Below are positions 25,030 through 36,569 of a stretch of DNA of 64,000 nucleotides, one piece after another. Position 1 is the stretch's first letter, and every line of letters begins with the position of its first letter. The translations under genes and the position numbers were made by a program. The notes under the pieces were generated by a model. The model was not told the DNA's origin and searched no databases. It worked only from the letters and a program-made list of their open reading frames with translations. This DNA is from Pyxicephalus adspersus (Eukaryota; Chordata; Amphibia; Anura; Pyxicephalidae). The stretch is from contig NC_092859.1 of the NCBI RefSeq assembly GCF_032062135.1, positions 154,617,687 through 154,681,686 of the forward strand, given 5' to 3'.

Positions 25030-25488
25030 TTATTAATATTAAACAGGATTTATATAGTGCCAACATATTAGTACTGTACATTAAATAGGGGTTGTAAATG
25101 ACAGACAGATACAGATGGTGACACAGGAGGAGGAGAGGACCCTGCCCCAAAAAGCTTACAATCTAAGAGGAGGGGAAAGTATCACACAATAGAAGGGGGA
25201 TATGGAATGGTGAGAAGTAGTGAGGGATTAGGAGACAGAAGAAGATGGGTAAGCAAGTTTAAAAAGATGGGTTTTGAGTGCACTTTTAAAGGGAGAGAAG
25301 GTAGGAGCAAGCCAAATAGGACGAGGGAGACTATTCCAGAGAGTCGGGACAGCTCTAGAAAAGTCTTGGAGCCGTGCGTGTGATGAGGTTATGAGTGAGG
25401 AAGTCATTAGTAGATCATTGGAGGAGCGAATAGCGATAGTTATGTATGCGGGGCCTAAACCTTTCTCCATGCCATGGAGAGATTTGAA
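25030..25488 (-). mobile_element. L2-like LINE, 3' end with reverse-transcriptase C-terminus
   Basis: The minus strand encodes FSRAVPTLWNSLPRPIWLAP, then TFSPFKSALKTHLF (about 25470-25260). This is the characteristic C-terminal block of L2/CR1-clade ORF2 proteins. It is followed by a short 3' UTR with AGCTTTTTGGGGCAGGGTCC, CTGTCATTTACAACCCC and the terminal ATATGTTGGCACTATATAAA plus (AAT)n. It is 5'-truncated. Confidence 0.85.
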
Positions 25489-27162
25489 GTAAATGACTGC
25501 TATGGTGGATTCTTTTGGGTTGTCAGTGCTTGTACGGTCTCTCTGTATCCTACTTCCTTTAATTTTTTTTCTAACCTAAGCCTAAACTACTGCTTTTCAT
25601 CTTCTGGATTACAAATCTGTCCTGCTATACATAATACAAGGTAAGAATTGATGTGAAAACATGTGAGCACACTCTTCCTTTTATTACATTGGGTGTTACC
25701 ATTAGAGTTTTGTGAGTTATCTTTGAGTAACATTTGTAACAAATTGGTCTTTTCCTCTCATGTGAATGAGAAGGTGATTGGTTACTGTGTGTAAGTATTA
25801 GGGTATTTGTTGAAGTGTGAAAATGTGTTGGATTCATTATCTGCTCAAAGCAATTCTTTGCTGCCATTGGCGGAGTATCAGTTTTGCTTTACAGAATGTC
25901 CTCCTCATTTGCATTGCTCAACAATGAATATTGGAGAGGACATCTGTAGACTGCAAAGCAGAACGTCAGCCTGTACATAGAATAAATAAATCAAGTAAAG
26001 ATCTAAAACAGCCTTAAAGTATATGCCCAGCCATTTTGTTGTATAGACGTGGTGGGATTAGAACTCATGGTCAGGTTTGCTGCTGGCTCTATCAGGGTTC
26101 CTTGTCCTGCTGAAAACATTTTACTAACTAGAAAGTGAAGGGAACTCTCCAACACCAACCTCAGCCCACATCAACTCAATAGAAATCCATTTTTTTATTA
26201 AAATGTGATAATGGCGTTTACATAGTAGCTCTAAACTAACTCCAGATCCCAGTTTTAGAACCCAGCCAGGGCCTGGGTCATGTTGAAGCTGTGCGAGCCA
26301 GGCAATCTGGACGAACTTTCTGATAAGTATTGCAGAGCAGCAGTTTAGGTTGTAGGGCAGCAGGGGATGGAATTCTCTTTAGCATATTAAGGGAATATGT
26401 TCTGAAAATGCCTGATCTTTCAGTGGGGTCTAAATTATTTTACATTTATTCCACAATACCCCACAATAAAGGGTCCCATAGCAGTACTCACCCTCCCTAT
26501 TCTTCAATGTTGCATTTTTTTTTCTCTGGTCCCAACTACAGTTCTTATTGTAGGCGGCAGAGCATTCGGCATCGTCCTTCTCATGTCATGTTTTAAAGCT
26601 GTCCTGGGCAGAGAATGATAGAATTAGCACCTACATCATTACATCCTCCAGAGCAGGTTATGTTTTAATCTCTTTAAATATATTGCAAAACCTAAATGTA
26701 TGATCTGTCAAATAGGGTTAATAATGCTTTTGTAATTGGGGCTACAGAACAGGATCAGAGAGTTTCCAGTTGGCTTTGTAATGAGATGACGTAGTAGTCC
26801 TCAAATTCTCGAGAAATTTGCTGTGATTTTTGGTCAGCAAAAAGCAGTGACCTCAAATAGAGTTTGCATTTTTTTAAACCGGAAATAATAACCATTTCAG
26901 TTGGTTTTTGCCATAATTGATAGGGGCCTTTGGCAAAGCCATGGCAATTAAAGCCCAACAAATTGGTCAGGTTAATATGGGAATACTGATGGTGTATAGA
27001 ACAAAGTGATGAATAGGATGTTTTATGGGCCAAATGTGCATGCTTTCTGCCTTATATCTCATTTCCTCTCAAGGCAATGCTGGTCAGATGTGACCATGTG
27101 CCACCCAAAGTAAGGAGAACAATAGATGTACATTTATGTTTCTTAGCATCCCCACATTACAG

Positions 27163-27222
27163 TGGAAACCACGCATCTCTACGTGCAGACAGGTAGTCGG
27201 AGTGATTCCCAGGAAGTAGATG
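27163..27222 (+). CDS. AAK1: AAK1 small alternative exon leading to the distal C-terminus
   Basis: The donor GATG|GTGAGT at 27223 is strong. Two acceptors keep frame with 13119: TTACAG ending at 27162 (60-base exon, VETTHLYVQT then GSRSDSQEVD) and GACAG ending at 27192 (30-base exon, GSRSDSQEVD only). Both give phase 1-1 and multiples of three. The upstream acceptor has a more pyrimidine-rich lead-in (ATGTTTCTTAG...CCCCAC), so it is chosen here. The peptide joins 27490 as EVDGVLQGAHAF. I do not recognise this segment from a named protein, so the exon rests on splice signals and frame. Confidence 0.65.
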
Positions 27223-27489
27223 GTGAGTTCAGGCAGCTGTACAGCTACAACCAATTTTAGTTATGCTTAGTTAGGTTTTGACTTTGTAAATTTGCTTTGT
27301 TCAGTTATGGGTTCAGTTGGCCTTTAGGTAACTCATAGCCGTAAATGTAATTTTAATGCAGTGTGAACAGTTAAGAAACTTTATTGCTATTTGAAGATCA
27401 CTTTTGATTTTTCCTGATTCTGCCCATTTGTGTGTTTGAAGTTTCAAATCTAAATTACCCTAAAAATGTGTTTCTTTTTCTTTTTCTAG

Positions 27490-28538
27490 GAGTCCTTCAA
27501 GGTGCCCATGCTTTCTCACTAGGGAATGATGGAACACCTAAAGGTCCTGGTGCTGCCCCTCCGCCTACTAATAACACTGATATTTTAGAGTTAAAGGATG
27601 AATGTCCATCAAAAGGTCCATCCAGTTGCAGTTCTTTTCATAGCAGTGAAGGGGAAGGTATGGACCCTGAGACTGACCTGTTGGATTGCAGTGGATCAAG
27701 ACCACTTCTAATGGAATCAGATGAAGAAGACGGTTCTAAAAAGCCCAAGGAAATCCCATTTGTTAAATCTCCAGAGGAGCTTATTTCTAGCCAGATGTCC
27801 CATATATATAAACCAGAGAAAATCAACCAGGTGGGCTTTAATGAAGAAGTGGATGTCTTTGCAACTGCTCCATTTAGAAGTTCCAGGGTTCTACAGGATG
27901 ATTCTGATATATTCACAAATGCTCCATTTGTAGCCAAGCCCAATGCTGTTTTGAGCCAGAAAGAAGAACCTGACATCTTCCTTAGAGCTCCATTCACAAG
28001 GAAAATAAGTGTTGAAGAGACAGATCCTGCTGCCCTATCTCAAGCTCAATCATCTCTCAAAGGGCTTGAACTTTCATCAGCAGCTAATTCCACATTCCGA
28101 AACACAGACTTGATAACGGGAGGCGCTTCCATAAAGACTTCATACACTACTGGAAACCTGTATGCACATTCCAGCAGAAGCAATGAGTCACCTGAGGCCT
28201 CTCTTTATCTAAATGCTTCCAAGGACCCACACAGTGCAGAGAATCACAGGATCCCCGACCCTGAGGCAGCCCAGGAGGTCGTATTTGGGACTGTGGTTAC
28301 AAAGCCATTCCGCCCTCAGTCTTTGTCCAAATATTCCCGTCACTACAACCCTCAAGATGTCCAGCATGTTGAAGCACAGCCTATTGCTGCTTATAAAGTT
28401 GTATCTCATGTTGCAAAAGCCTCTGTGGCTGGATCGGTTCCCATCAATCAAGTCACCTACAGAACTTCAGACATCTCAAGTGCAGATCCATTTGGCTCAG
28501 CTCCATTTCCTGCCAAAGCTGGAAGACAAAATCCATAA
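27490..28538 (+). CDS. AAK1: AAK1 distal terminal exon (long, BMP2K-like C-terminus)
   Basis: Acceptor TTTTCTAG|GA enters in phase 1. The open frame then runs about 349 codons to TAA at 28536-28538, far longer than chance in this AT-rich sequence. It has an acidic Ser/Pro-rich start, a SRPLLMESDEEDG block, and four repeats D-x-F-x-x-A-P-F: DVFATAPF, DIFTNAPF, DIFLRAPF and the final DPFGSAPFPAK. The same repeats and ending characterise the long tail of the paralogue BMP2K, so this is the equivalent AAK1 tail. DxF/DPF motifs bind AP-2 and similar adaptors (family knowledge). A preceding exon is needed, since the ATG inside the frame at 27432 lies in the intron. Confidence 0.9.
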
Positions 28539-29525
28539 AATATGATCTATAGTTTATGCTTTGTCTCTTAGAATTCCCCAAACATTCATGCCTGGAGTTA
28601 CAATGCACTTCTTATTAATGCATTAATCCTTTTTGTGTTCACACCTTTTGAGCACCTCACTGAAGTGCACCAATCACCTCGAAATCAGCCACAAGAATAG
28701 GCGTATGATTACAGGAAACTTACACTGGTGGTTTCCTCCAGACTCCAAACCTATAAATGGCTTCATGTCTACATGTGTAACCAATTTCCTGGGTGTAGTT
28801 ACATCTGTTTGGTAACACAAGTAGGAAAAGCATTACGCTAGAACTTTTTTCTAAACTTGATTTGAATGAGGTCAGCCTTTATTGTGAATATTCATGCAGA
28901 TCAGAACATCAACTGCATTGCCTTTAGGTCTCAACTGACATTTGGTGCAGTTGGATCTCCTGATTTCATGGGAGTGCACAGATTTCTACAGCTACCATTC
29001 AAATATTGCAGTGTTGTGTGAAAAAGTAGCTGTATATAACTATGAGACCAACATGCTGCTTGGTGACCATGTAGGAGTGCATACACCTTTCTCTGAGTTC
29101 CTATTTCCAATTTTTTTAATGGAAACCGGTTACAGCTAATACCTGGTACAGTTGAGAATCCCATCATAAAGAAGATCTTAGGGCAGGCATGTCATTGTAT
29201 CTGATGTTGCAGTAATGTGATTTTCCCGAACATGAGTACAGATTTAGAGTTGGAGGATGGGGAGCCTTGGCTGTGAAAGATGGTAGCTATTCTGACCGGT
29301 TCCCTTTAATCCATGGTTGTGTACGGGTTAATGCGTTAATGACCTATGATTTATTTTTTTGTTCTATATTAAATTGTGTTTAGTTCAGTTTGTTTTGAAA
29401 CCTTAGAAATTGAGGTGCCTTATTTATGGAGATGAACAATCTTGTCCTGCCGTGCAGTGCCTGGTATTAAACTCTTCCTATACAAATCTCTAAAAAGTCT
29501 TTAGAAATAAAAAATTTATAGGTTA
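28539..29525 (+). other. AAK1: Probable 3' UTR of the long AAK1 transcript
   Basis: This non-coding sequence after the distal stop is unusually free of recognised repeats. An AATAAA hexamer at 29516-29521 is the nearest good candidate polyadenylation signal, and another is at 30524-30529. The true 3' end is uncertain. Confidence 0.5.
29516..29521 (+). promoter_or_regulatory. AAK1: Candidate polyadenylation hexamer AATAAA (distal AAK1 end)
   Basis: AATAAA lies about 1 kb after the distal stop, within TTTAGAAATAAAAAATTT. It is the nearest clear hexamer. Use is inferred, not shown. Confidence 0.4.
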
Positions 29526-30835
29526 CAAAGGACCCATTTACCAGCTTCGGCAAACATGAGGACTGATCCTTCATCTCAGCCTTAGCTTTTTTTTTTTTTT
29601 TATTTTAATGAACCTTTATTATATATTTCTTTTAACTCTTTATTTTTCTGCCTGTTTCATATTGTACTTCCCAATGCATTGGGAAGCACTTGAAGAGAAA
29701 GGCTACAAGAACTTTCTAAATGTCCACCGCTTTTCCTGTGGACCACAAGTCTTTAAAACATAAATTGCATTTTGCTTAGGTCAACTGCTGAGAGTTTGAG
29801 AATGGAAAATAGAACTCTCAAATCTCACATGGATCCTTATAGATTTCTAGGGCTTCAGTAAGGAGATATACAAACCCACGACATGCCTGTGACAGATTGA
29901 ACTTGGCTTCTCAGCTTGTATTCTGGAATCTGCTAAAGCAAGTGTATATGTCTATGGATATTCCACCATATGATATGATATGATATAAAATCTATGTGCT
30001 TGCTAGCTGATTCTCCATAGGAATAAAAAAAACAATACCTGAAGCTCCCAATGTCTTATTCATGTAGGAGTTCCAGACAGAAGAACTTAATCATTGGATC
30101 TCTTCACAAAGAAAAAGTGTTGAATAGCCTTCTGCCACATCTCATGCATGTCTCAAGGGTCTTGACGTTGCATCTTCAGGGCTAAAACCCTGGCTCGCTC
30201 TAGCTAAAAGAGAAAAAAATAAGCTATTTCAACTAGATGAGGGTTATGTATATAAAAAGAATGTTAAGGAATTGCCTCTGTTATCCAAGCATCAGAAACG
30301 CGACAACTGGAGTACAGCTGCTATGTGCAATACTTTTGGCATTTCTTGAATACAAATACCTTGTGTGGTGCATTGACTTAATATTTAGAAATCAAAAGGG
30401 ACAACTTGGTAATTATGGGGAACACAGACGCTTTCTATAATGATGCAAATTATTGTATTGCCAGATCTTGCAGGATCATTGTAAACACCCCCAGTTTGTA
30501 TACACACCTTTCCAATTGTCCTTAATAAATTGAATCTGGCCTTTATGAAAATAAATCATGGCATCTCATTGAAAATTACCTTTGCTGCTTGGCCTTTTCT
30601 AAGGTCAATAAATCTGGTTGGCCTGGTGGTTCTGGGCTTGCATATTATAATTGCTCTTGCATTCCTGCAGTAATTATGGCATAAGCATTCCCATTTCTGG
30701 TACTTATTCAATGCAAGTGCAGCCTCCCTTGCGGTGATCTTGTAAGCAGTCCCAAAGGGAGACAGCAGGGATTTTTTTTTTTTTTTTGCAGTATTAATTT
30801 CTCTTTTACTGCTGTATTTAGCTTACATTCAATGA

Positions 30836-31141
30836 TTTAGGCTGTGTACACATGTGCAGTAGTTGTTGTTGGAAAGGATCTTTCACGACCCTTTCCAATG
30901 ACAAAAGACTGAATGAGGTCTGTACATACAGCACCGTTCTGCTCTATGGAGAGGGGAGGGCAGGAGAACCACAGAGCGGAACCCCGCTGTGCTCTTTCCC
31001 CTTCACTTACATTATGATAGTTCCTTGTTCGTGGATCCGCCAGGACGGACAAGGAGCGCTGTACACCTGCTAGATTCTTGTCCGATATCAGCCCTGAGGT
31101 GTTTATCGAACGAGAATCATCTGATGTGTGTATGTAGCCTT
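30836..31141. repeat. MITE-like element with GGCT(G/A)...TACACA ends
   Basis: The left end TTAGGCTGTGTACACATGTG is matched as an inverted repeat by the right end GATGTGTGTATGTAGCCTTA. The interior is GC-richer than its surroundings. It is about 305 bp and non-coding. Confidence 0.6.
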
Positions 31142-34100
31142 AGTTAGTCCTGCCATATAACTTGAATGGTGGCTGCCATTGCTGACTTTTCCATGGAGAA
31201 TGCTAGTTCATGATAGTTTCGCTTCAATATGCTATGAGTATCTTACCTATAGTATGTTAAAGATTTGTAACACTAATTTACAACATATCTGTTACTGCAA
31301 AACATTGGAACCAGGCACCAAAAGAAGTCCAGCAATGGTAGGTCCCATACTTTCGTTATAACAGAGTCATTTTAAACCAGATGAGATCACTAACGTATGG
31401 TACTAAAGGAGTCCCATTATTCTTAAATTGGCCATATATTAATTACAATTTTCATAGATTAGATGTTAGATTTAGTAATAAATGTTATCTCACAAAAATC
31501 TATTAAAAGCTGGCCATACTCTGGTCAATCTAGCCATAAGGAGGTGGGGTTGAGGGGGTTGCAGATTACAACATCATAGAAAGTTGATCTGCTGCATACA
31601 AAACATTTTTTACCCAAAAAACATAATAAATAAACACGTAAAAGTTGGGCAATATTGCAATGGGCCATTTTAACCCCTATTTGTTGGTATGTTTGCAGGC
31701 TCGATGTGGACAAAGTTGATTTGTAAACAGCGGTGTTTGTGCTTCCCTTTCCCTGCCCTTTTCCATCTCTCCCAAGTTGTGGTGGTGAATCCAATGGCAT
31801 ACCAAACAAAGCCCGTATGAGATGATTTTTTAAAATGTGACAAATTATCTGCTGCTGTATTTAAAAGGAACATGAAGTGAGAAGCAAAATGGGGTCACCA
31901 TTGCTGACCTCTTCTCAACAATGGTAGCTAAATGGCTGGCTCTGTTTTCAGTATTTCAAATAACTGACCTAGAATGAGCATTGGATAGATTGGAGCTGAA
32001 GTGTGACGTCATGAATCGTCATCCACATAAGAGCCGAGCAACAATCGTTTTTAGAAGGATAGCAAGCAATGGCAGCCTCCATTTACACATGCTGATACTG
32101 GAAGCTGCCCTTGCTGACCTTATTCTATAGACTGCTATTTTCCTGCATGGAATGCTGATCTTGTGGTGTCCGTAGTCTCTGTCACACCTGAAACAAGCCT
32201 GCAGGTAACTGTGTGACAGGTTGTGGTAAATACCTGAGCTACATGCTCATTCTGGGTCAGTGGTTCCAAACGCATTAAAGGCCAAGGATCAGAAAACCAA
32301 ATAGGCAAGCTGTATATCATAGAACCCGGTCCACAATGGCAGCTTAGCTCTCAGGGACAGGTCCACACGTTTGCTTCAAGAATAAAAGAAAAAGTGAAAT
32401 CATGTTACAAATTCATTTCTGTCTTCCAAAGTGATACTAGCCCAGGCACCAAGTTTAAAAATTCCCATCAATTTCTGATGTTAACAGCTGAAGTCTCTTA
32501 AAACTCTGATGTAGGGCTTGGCTGACTCATTTGCCTTTTTAGCAACATCAGGCTATAACATATCTCTATTTCAATATCCTTACATTTGTTTCTGACAATC
32601 ATCCCCAGATTAGTTTCTTTCTTTGCTATCTACTTATTGCAGTCCGCATGCTCTGCTCTCTCATCACATATATTAACTAAAGTCAAATCTTCTACTTCAT
32701 GAGCATTTTCCTCTGCTATCTTTCTCATTGTAAAAAAAAAAAATGCACTGTTGCACTGTAAATAAATGACCATCTGAGTAGATCTTTGAGGCTCAATTTA
32801 GATCTATGAGATGCATAAATGCAGCCCATTCAAACTGAACTGGCTGCCAACTTACCCTAATAAGAATTTTTCCTCCCACAAGCATGTTCTGTTTTGTGGA
32901 GCCATTCAAAACCAATATTGGCTCATGTGCTGGTGGCAGTACCATACGAGTGACCAAAGCTCCCAGATCTAAATGGGCCCTAAGGGCCAATATCACCGAA
33001 GACATATTTGTAGCAACTTATCATGAACAGAGAATGATCAGAGTAAAATCCTTTTGTTGGATCACAGAAGTCAGTGTATTTTTCTGTATTGACTGGCTGC
33101 TTCTTTTACCTTTGTTTGAGCCTCCTATAAAAAGACTGGCATGTTCCATGACAGGTGCACTTTACATGCGCAATACAGTGCAGTTAAATAAAACACAGCT
33201 AACTTGCAATGATATCCAAGTGTAAAAATCAGTGTTCAGAACCCGGACTGTTATATACAGCGATGTGATAAGGTTCCGTGTGCTTAGATCAGCTTGTACT
33301 GTACATTCAGGTGTTATTTATTAATCAGGGGTCTCCCCTTATACAGGGACTCTTGACTAAAAGTGCCTAAAAGAACTGTTCCTCTTGGCAGCCGCCATCT
33401 CCCTTTCCTGCACTAAGGACGCAAGGGATTCTATTTAATTCTTGTAAGTGGACGGTTTGTCTTTTGGTCACCTTTGATCAAGGGGCCGAGGTTGATGTCA
33501 TTTATGTTCTGTTCGTTGGCTTTTGTATTTGGAAAGATGAATTGTGTCTCTGTTACTTCACTAGAAAGACCTGCATGAGAAATAATATGGCTGCCGTTGT
33601 TGACCTGTGCCACCGGTCCGTTTGTTCCCGGCTTAAGCAAAGCCCAAGCAGGCATGTAGGCGGTGAAATCAGAGCTCTGGATTTGCATGCTTTGTCCATT
33701 TTTCAGTAATGGACCCCCTCTCCAATATCTGTTGTTCTTTTCCCTAAAGGGTATGTATAGCCTGAGCTTTTTATTTTTTGTTTTTTTGGGAGAGTATGAA
33801 GAAATTAGGACTTGCTAAGTCCCTTCTGGGAAGCAACATCTTCTCAGATCTGGTGAACAATGGGCCACCATGGGAGACACCTGTTAGGTGGCAATTGATT
33901 CTGAGGGCAATTCCGCTACCAAATAGGACAAATTAAAGAATAAAATGACCCTATCATGGGAGGTTATGAAGGCTGACGATATTTACATCTGTCATGCTTT
34001 TGCAGTTATAGAGAAAGAAAGTCTTCCAAATATGCTAAATGCTCTAGGCAGTGATACCAGTCCAGGCACCAATTATACAATGACTCCTCCATCAATATGC

Positions 34101-35488
34101 CATGTGTGCAGCTAAAAACAGGTGAATGCCATCTCCTCGACTGTTCTATTTTCTTATTTAGTGATAGGCAGATAAATCAGCCAATCAGGGTTCTCGTTTG
34201 TATGAACAATTTCATGGGGCTATAACTTATCACTATATAAAAATCTTTAGGATTATTCTGACAATCAGCCCTGGAATGAGCTGTATAGAGATGAGGAGTT
34301 CTGATTTGGGTCAATGATGAAGGGCAGGCAACCACCATTTTCCAGTGTCCAGCACTGGCAGCCCCCTTATTTATCTTAAGAGTCATTTTATTCTAAAAAT
34401 TAAAAACGTTTTGGCTATGCATATCCTTAAAATAAAAGGTCAGCAATATATAAGTCTTCACTGCTAACCTTTTTTCTGAAGATACTGGTTTGTTGTCATC
34501 TGGATTAAATGGTTCCATTGCTTTGGTTTGCAATGGAGGTTAGGAGTCCTGACTTCACTTCCTGACTTCACTTTTCAAAGGCTCGTTCCCAGGAACCCAG
34601 CTCACTGAGACCAGAGACAGCCAGGCATCTATAAATTCAGGAGGTCAATAATGGCAGCTCTCCTATTTCTCTGTAAGGGTTTCCTTTCACTGAAGAGCTC
34701 CAGTCCCTGCTTACAGCGTGTGATCCCAGAGATACTTCTAGAGCCAGAACCTTCATCTGTCTTCTTGTACCGGTTTAAAGTGCTGCTCCCCTGTATTACA
34801 TAAGGGGAAAAATGACTTGTGGTTAAAAATAAATTCTCCTTCACATGACTAGAATCTGTCTCCTGCTTTCTTTGGTCTTAAATCATACACACAACGCATT
34901 TTCCTGATCTGTTACAATTTCACATAACACAAAAATAAAAATAATTATTATATTGATATTCCGTGACAACTGAAAGGAATATTCTCCTTCCTTATCAAGA
35001 ATCAACCTGTATCGGCACTGTACATGAAAAAAAAGTCTGATAGGAATCCAAGGGGCTATAAATAAAAAGTCTCAATCTGATAGTCCAGTGCCATATTTTT
35101 ATTTTAAGGTTTTGAAATCTTGATTGTTTTAATAAGAGGAAAGTGTTGTTTCCTGATAACCAGAATTGTAACACAGCCCTATCAGAAATTTCTGGACTCC
35201 ATAGTCAGTACACATCCTGGGCTCCCCTTCTTCATGCCTAAAAGTTTCACTATTGCAAAAATCACGCTTTTTTAATCAAACATTACCCCTCATCCTCCCC
35301 TAATGGTGGCCCTGGGCCCTTTTCTATGGACACAAAATTGACGATCAGAAGTTCTATCTATATGTAAAGAGTAATTGTTATAATTGGAAGTAGTGTATGC
35401 AGCTACTTACTGTTACTTTTGAAAAATCAGGGGAAAAAAAAAAACAACTGATCTGCAGTGTTTACTATAGTGATCAAAACTATTGCCT

Positions 35489-35490
<2 letters not shown>

Positions 35491-35521
<31 letters not shown>
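35491..35521 (+). repeat. (AAT)n microsatellite
   Basis: A run of ATA/AAT units, about ten, lies in AT-rich spacer. Confidence 0.95.
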
Positions 35522-35553
35522 TGCCTTCTCCATAGGCTCCTATAAAGTGGTGA

Positions 35554-35770
35554 TCAGGTCTGATTTATCAAAGCTGTCCAAGATTGGAGAAGATAGACTA
35601 TCATGGGGGGGTCCAGCAAACCTGGAATGGATTTCTTAAAATTTTTTGCTATTTGGCAAAGATTTTCAGTCCTGACCTTATCAATCTCTAGGTTTCCTGG
35701 ATCACCCAGGTTATCTCATAACAGTCTATCTTCTCCAGTTTTGGAGAGCTTTGATAAATCAGGCCCAATG
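35554..35770. repeat. Palindromic MITE (family D, TGATTTATCAAAGCT ends)
   Basis: It starts CTGATTTATCAAAGCTGTCC-AAGATTGGAGAAGATAGACT and ends with the inverted TCTATCTTCTCCAGTTTTGG-AGAGCTTTGATAAATCAGG. Inside, GGTCCAGCAAACCTGGAATG faces CCTGGATCACCCAGG. Related copies are at 49979-50154, 55598-55811 and 58973-59155. Confidence 0.82.
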
Positions 35771-36569
35771 TGCATTAGAAGCTGCACCAAGTCAGAGCCC
35801 ACAGGCTTGCCTGGAGGTCCTCATCCAGCCCCTTCTCCACAGCCAAACCATTTCCTGGCCCCATTAGATTTCATTATTTTAATTAGGAGACTCAACCCCC
35901 ACATGTGGGCATTACCTGAGGTAATCTGCATGCAAAAACTGCTTAGGAATGCCAATTGTAGGAGCAGAGTCCCTTGAACCTTTGGCATGGAGCCACTCCT
36001 TTACCAAGATGGCTCTTTAGGTCCACAGATGTTTTATCCAGGTTTATTATACCTTATACTGCACTGAATGTAGCAGTAGATATGAATTGGATGAATGAAT
36101 GATTAAAGACTGATAGCTGTCCTGTCTGAGACGGGTTTTTATGTTAGCCAAAGCCCAAAAACCAGAACATCCTTAAAAAACTGCTTCATCCCCAGCCATC
36201 GTCCCTCCTCCCTGCCTTGCCATTTACTTCTCCTACTTGGCTCCTAGCCCTTGTCTGAACTCTACACACAGATTGGCAGTCTATCTTTAGTTATTTCTGT
36301 AAGGTCATTCATTTAGATGGGAGTTGAGAGTGGTTAGTGGTTAGATGTTCATTTCACACCCTGGTCACCAACATTGAAAGTGGGGCTAAGTGTTTGAATT
36401 GCCACCAAAAACCAGGAATAAAGGGTAAATCTTTCAAAGGGGATAGAGGTTTCCTTCTCACTGAAAAGATATTCTCTCACTTCCTGTTGAGCTTGTAGAA
36501 CAGGAAGTGAAGGGAAATGCCCCTTTAAATACTGCTTTAGATATACGCTTAGGAACAAAAAGTAGACTT

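Larger units (their letters stand above)
16571..27162 (+). other. AAK1: AAK1 intron/3' flank between proximal and distal terminal exons
   Basis: About 10.6 kb is intron for the long transcript and 3' flank for the short one. It holds a family B MITE 17218-17385, SINEs 17647-17966 and 22695-22960, a mariner 19650-20921, a promoter-like repeat 23530-23890, an A-run and AT repeat 24450-24560, and a LINE end 25030-25488. Stretches 17970-19649, 20924-22690, 22965-23525 and 25490-27160 contain no feature I can support. Confidence 0.7.
1096..28538 (+). other. AAK1: AAK1 gene, 3' part (C-terminal exons only)
   Basis: Seven plus-strand exons with AG/GT boundaries join in one frame to give the C-terminal part of AP2-associated protein kinase 1. 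This Ser/Thr kinase phosphorylates the mu2 subunit of the AP-2 clathrin adaptor and acts at clathrin-coated pits (family knowledge). Exons seen: 1096-1197, 3270-3371, 6194-6304, 13015-13119, then either 15553-15647 or 27163(or 27193)-27222 plus 27490-28538. The joined peptide follows the known AAK1 order: [50 protein letters not shown], and the end LLVDQLIDL. The kinase domain and Gln-rich region must lie before position 1. NFU1 follows on the same strand, as in human 2p13. Confidence 0.95.

Noticed and set aside
27147..27192. An exon beginning right after TTCTTAG at 27146
   Set aside because: Joined to the phase 1 donor at 13119 it would reach a stop (TAG) within 16 codons, so the acceptors at 27162 or 27192 are preferred.
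27432..27489. The apparent start ATG of the 368-residue frame ending at 28538
   Set aside because: The first 19 residues are intronic (a pyrimidine-rich tract ending in TTTTCTAG). The frame is entered by splicing at 27490 in phase 1.
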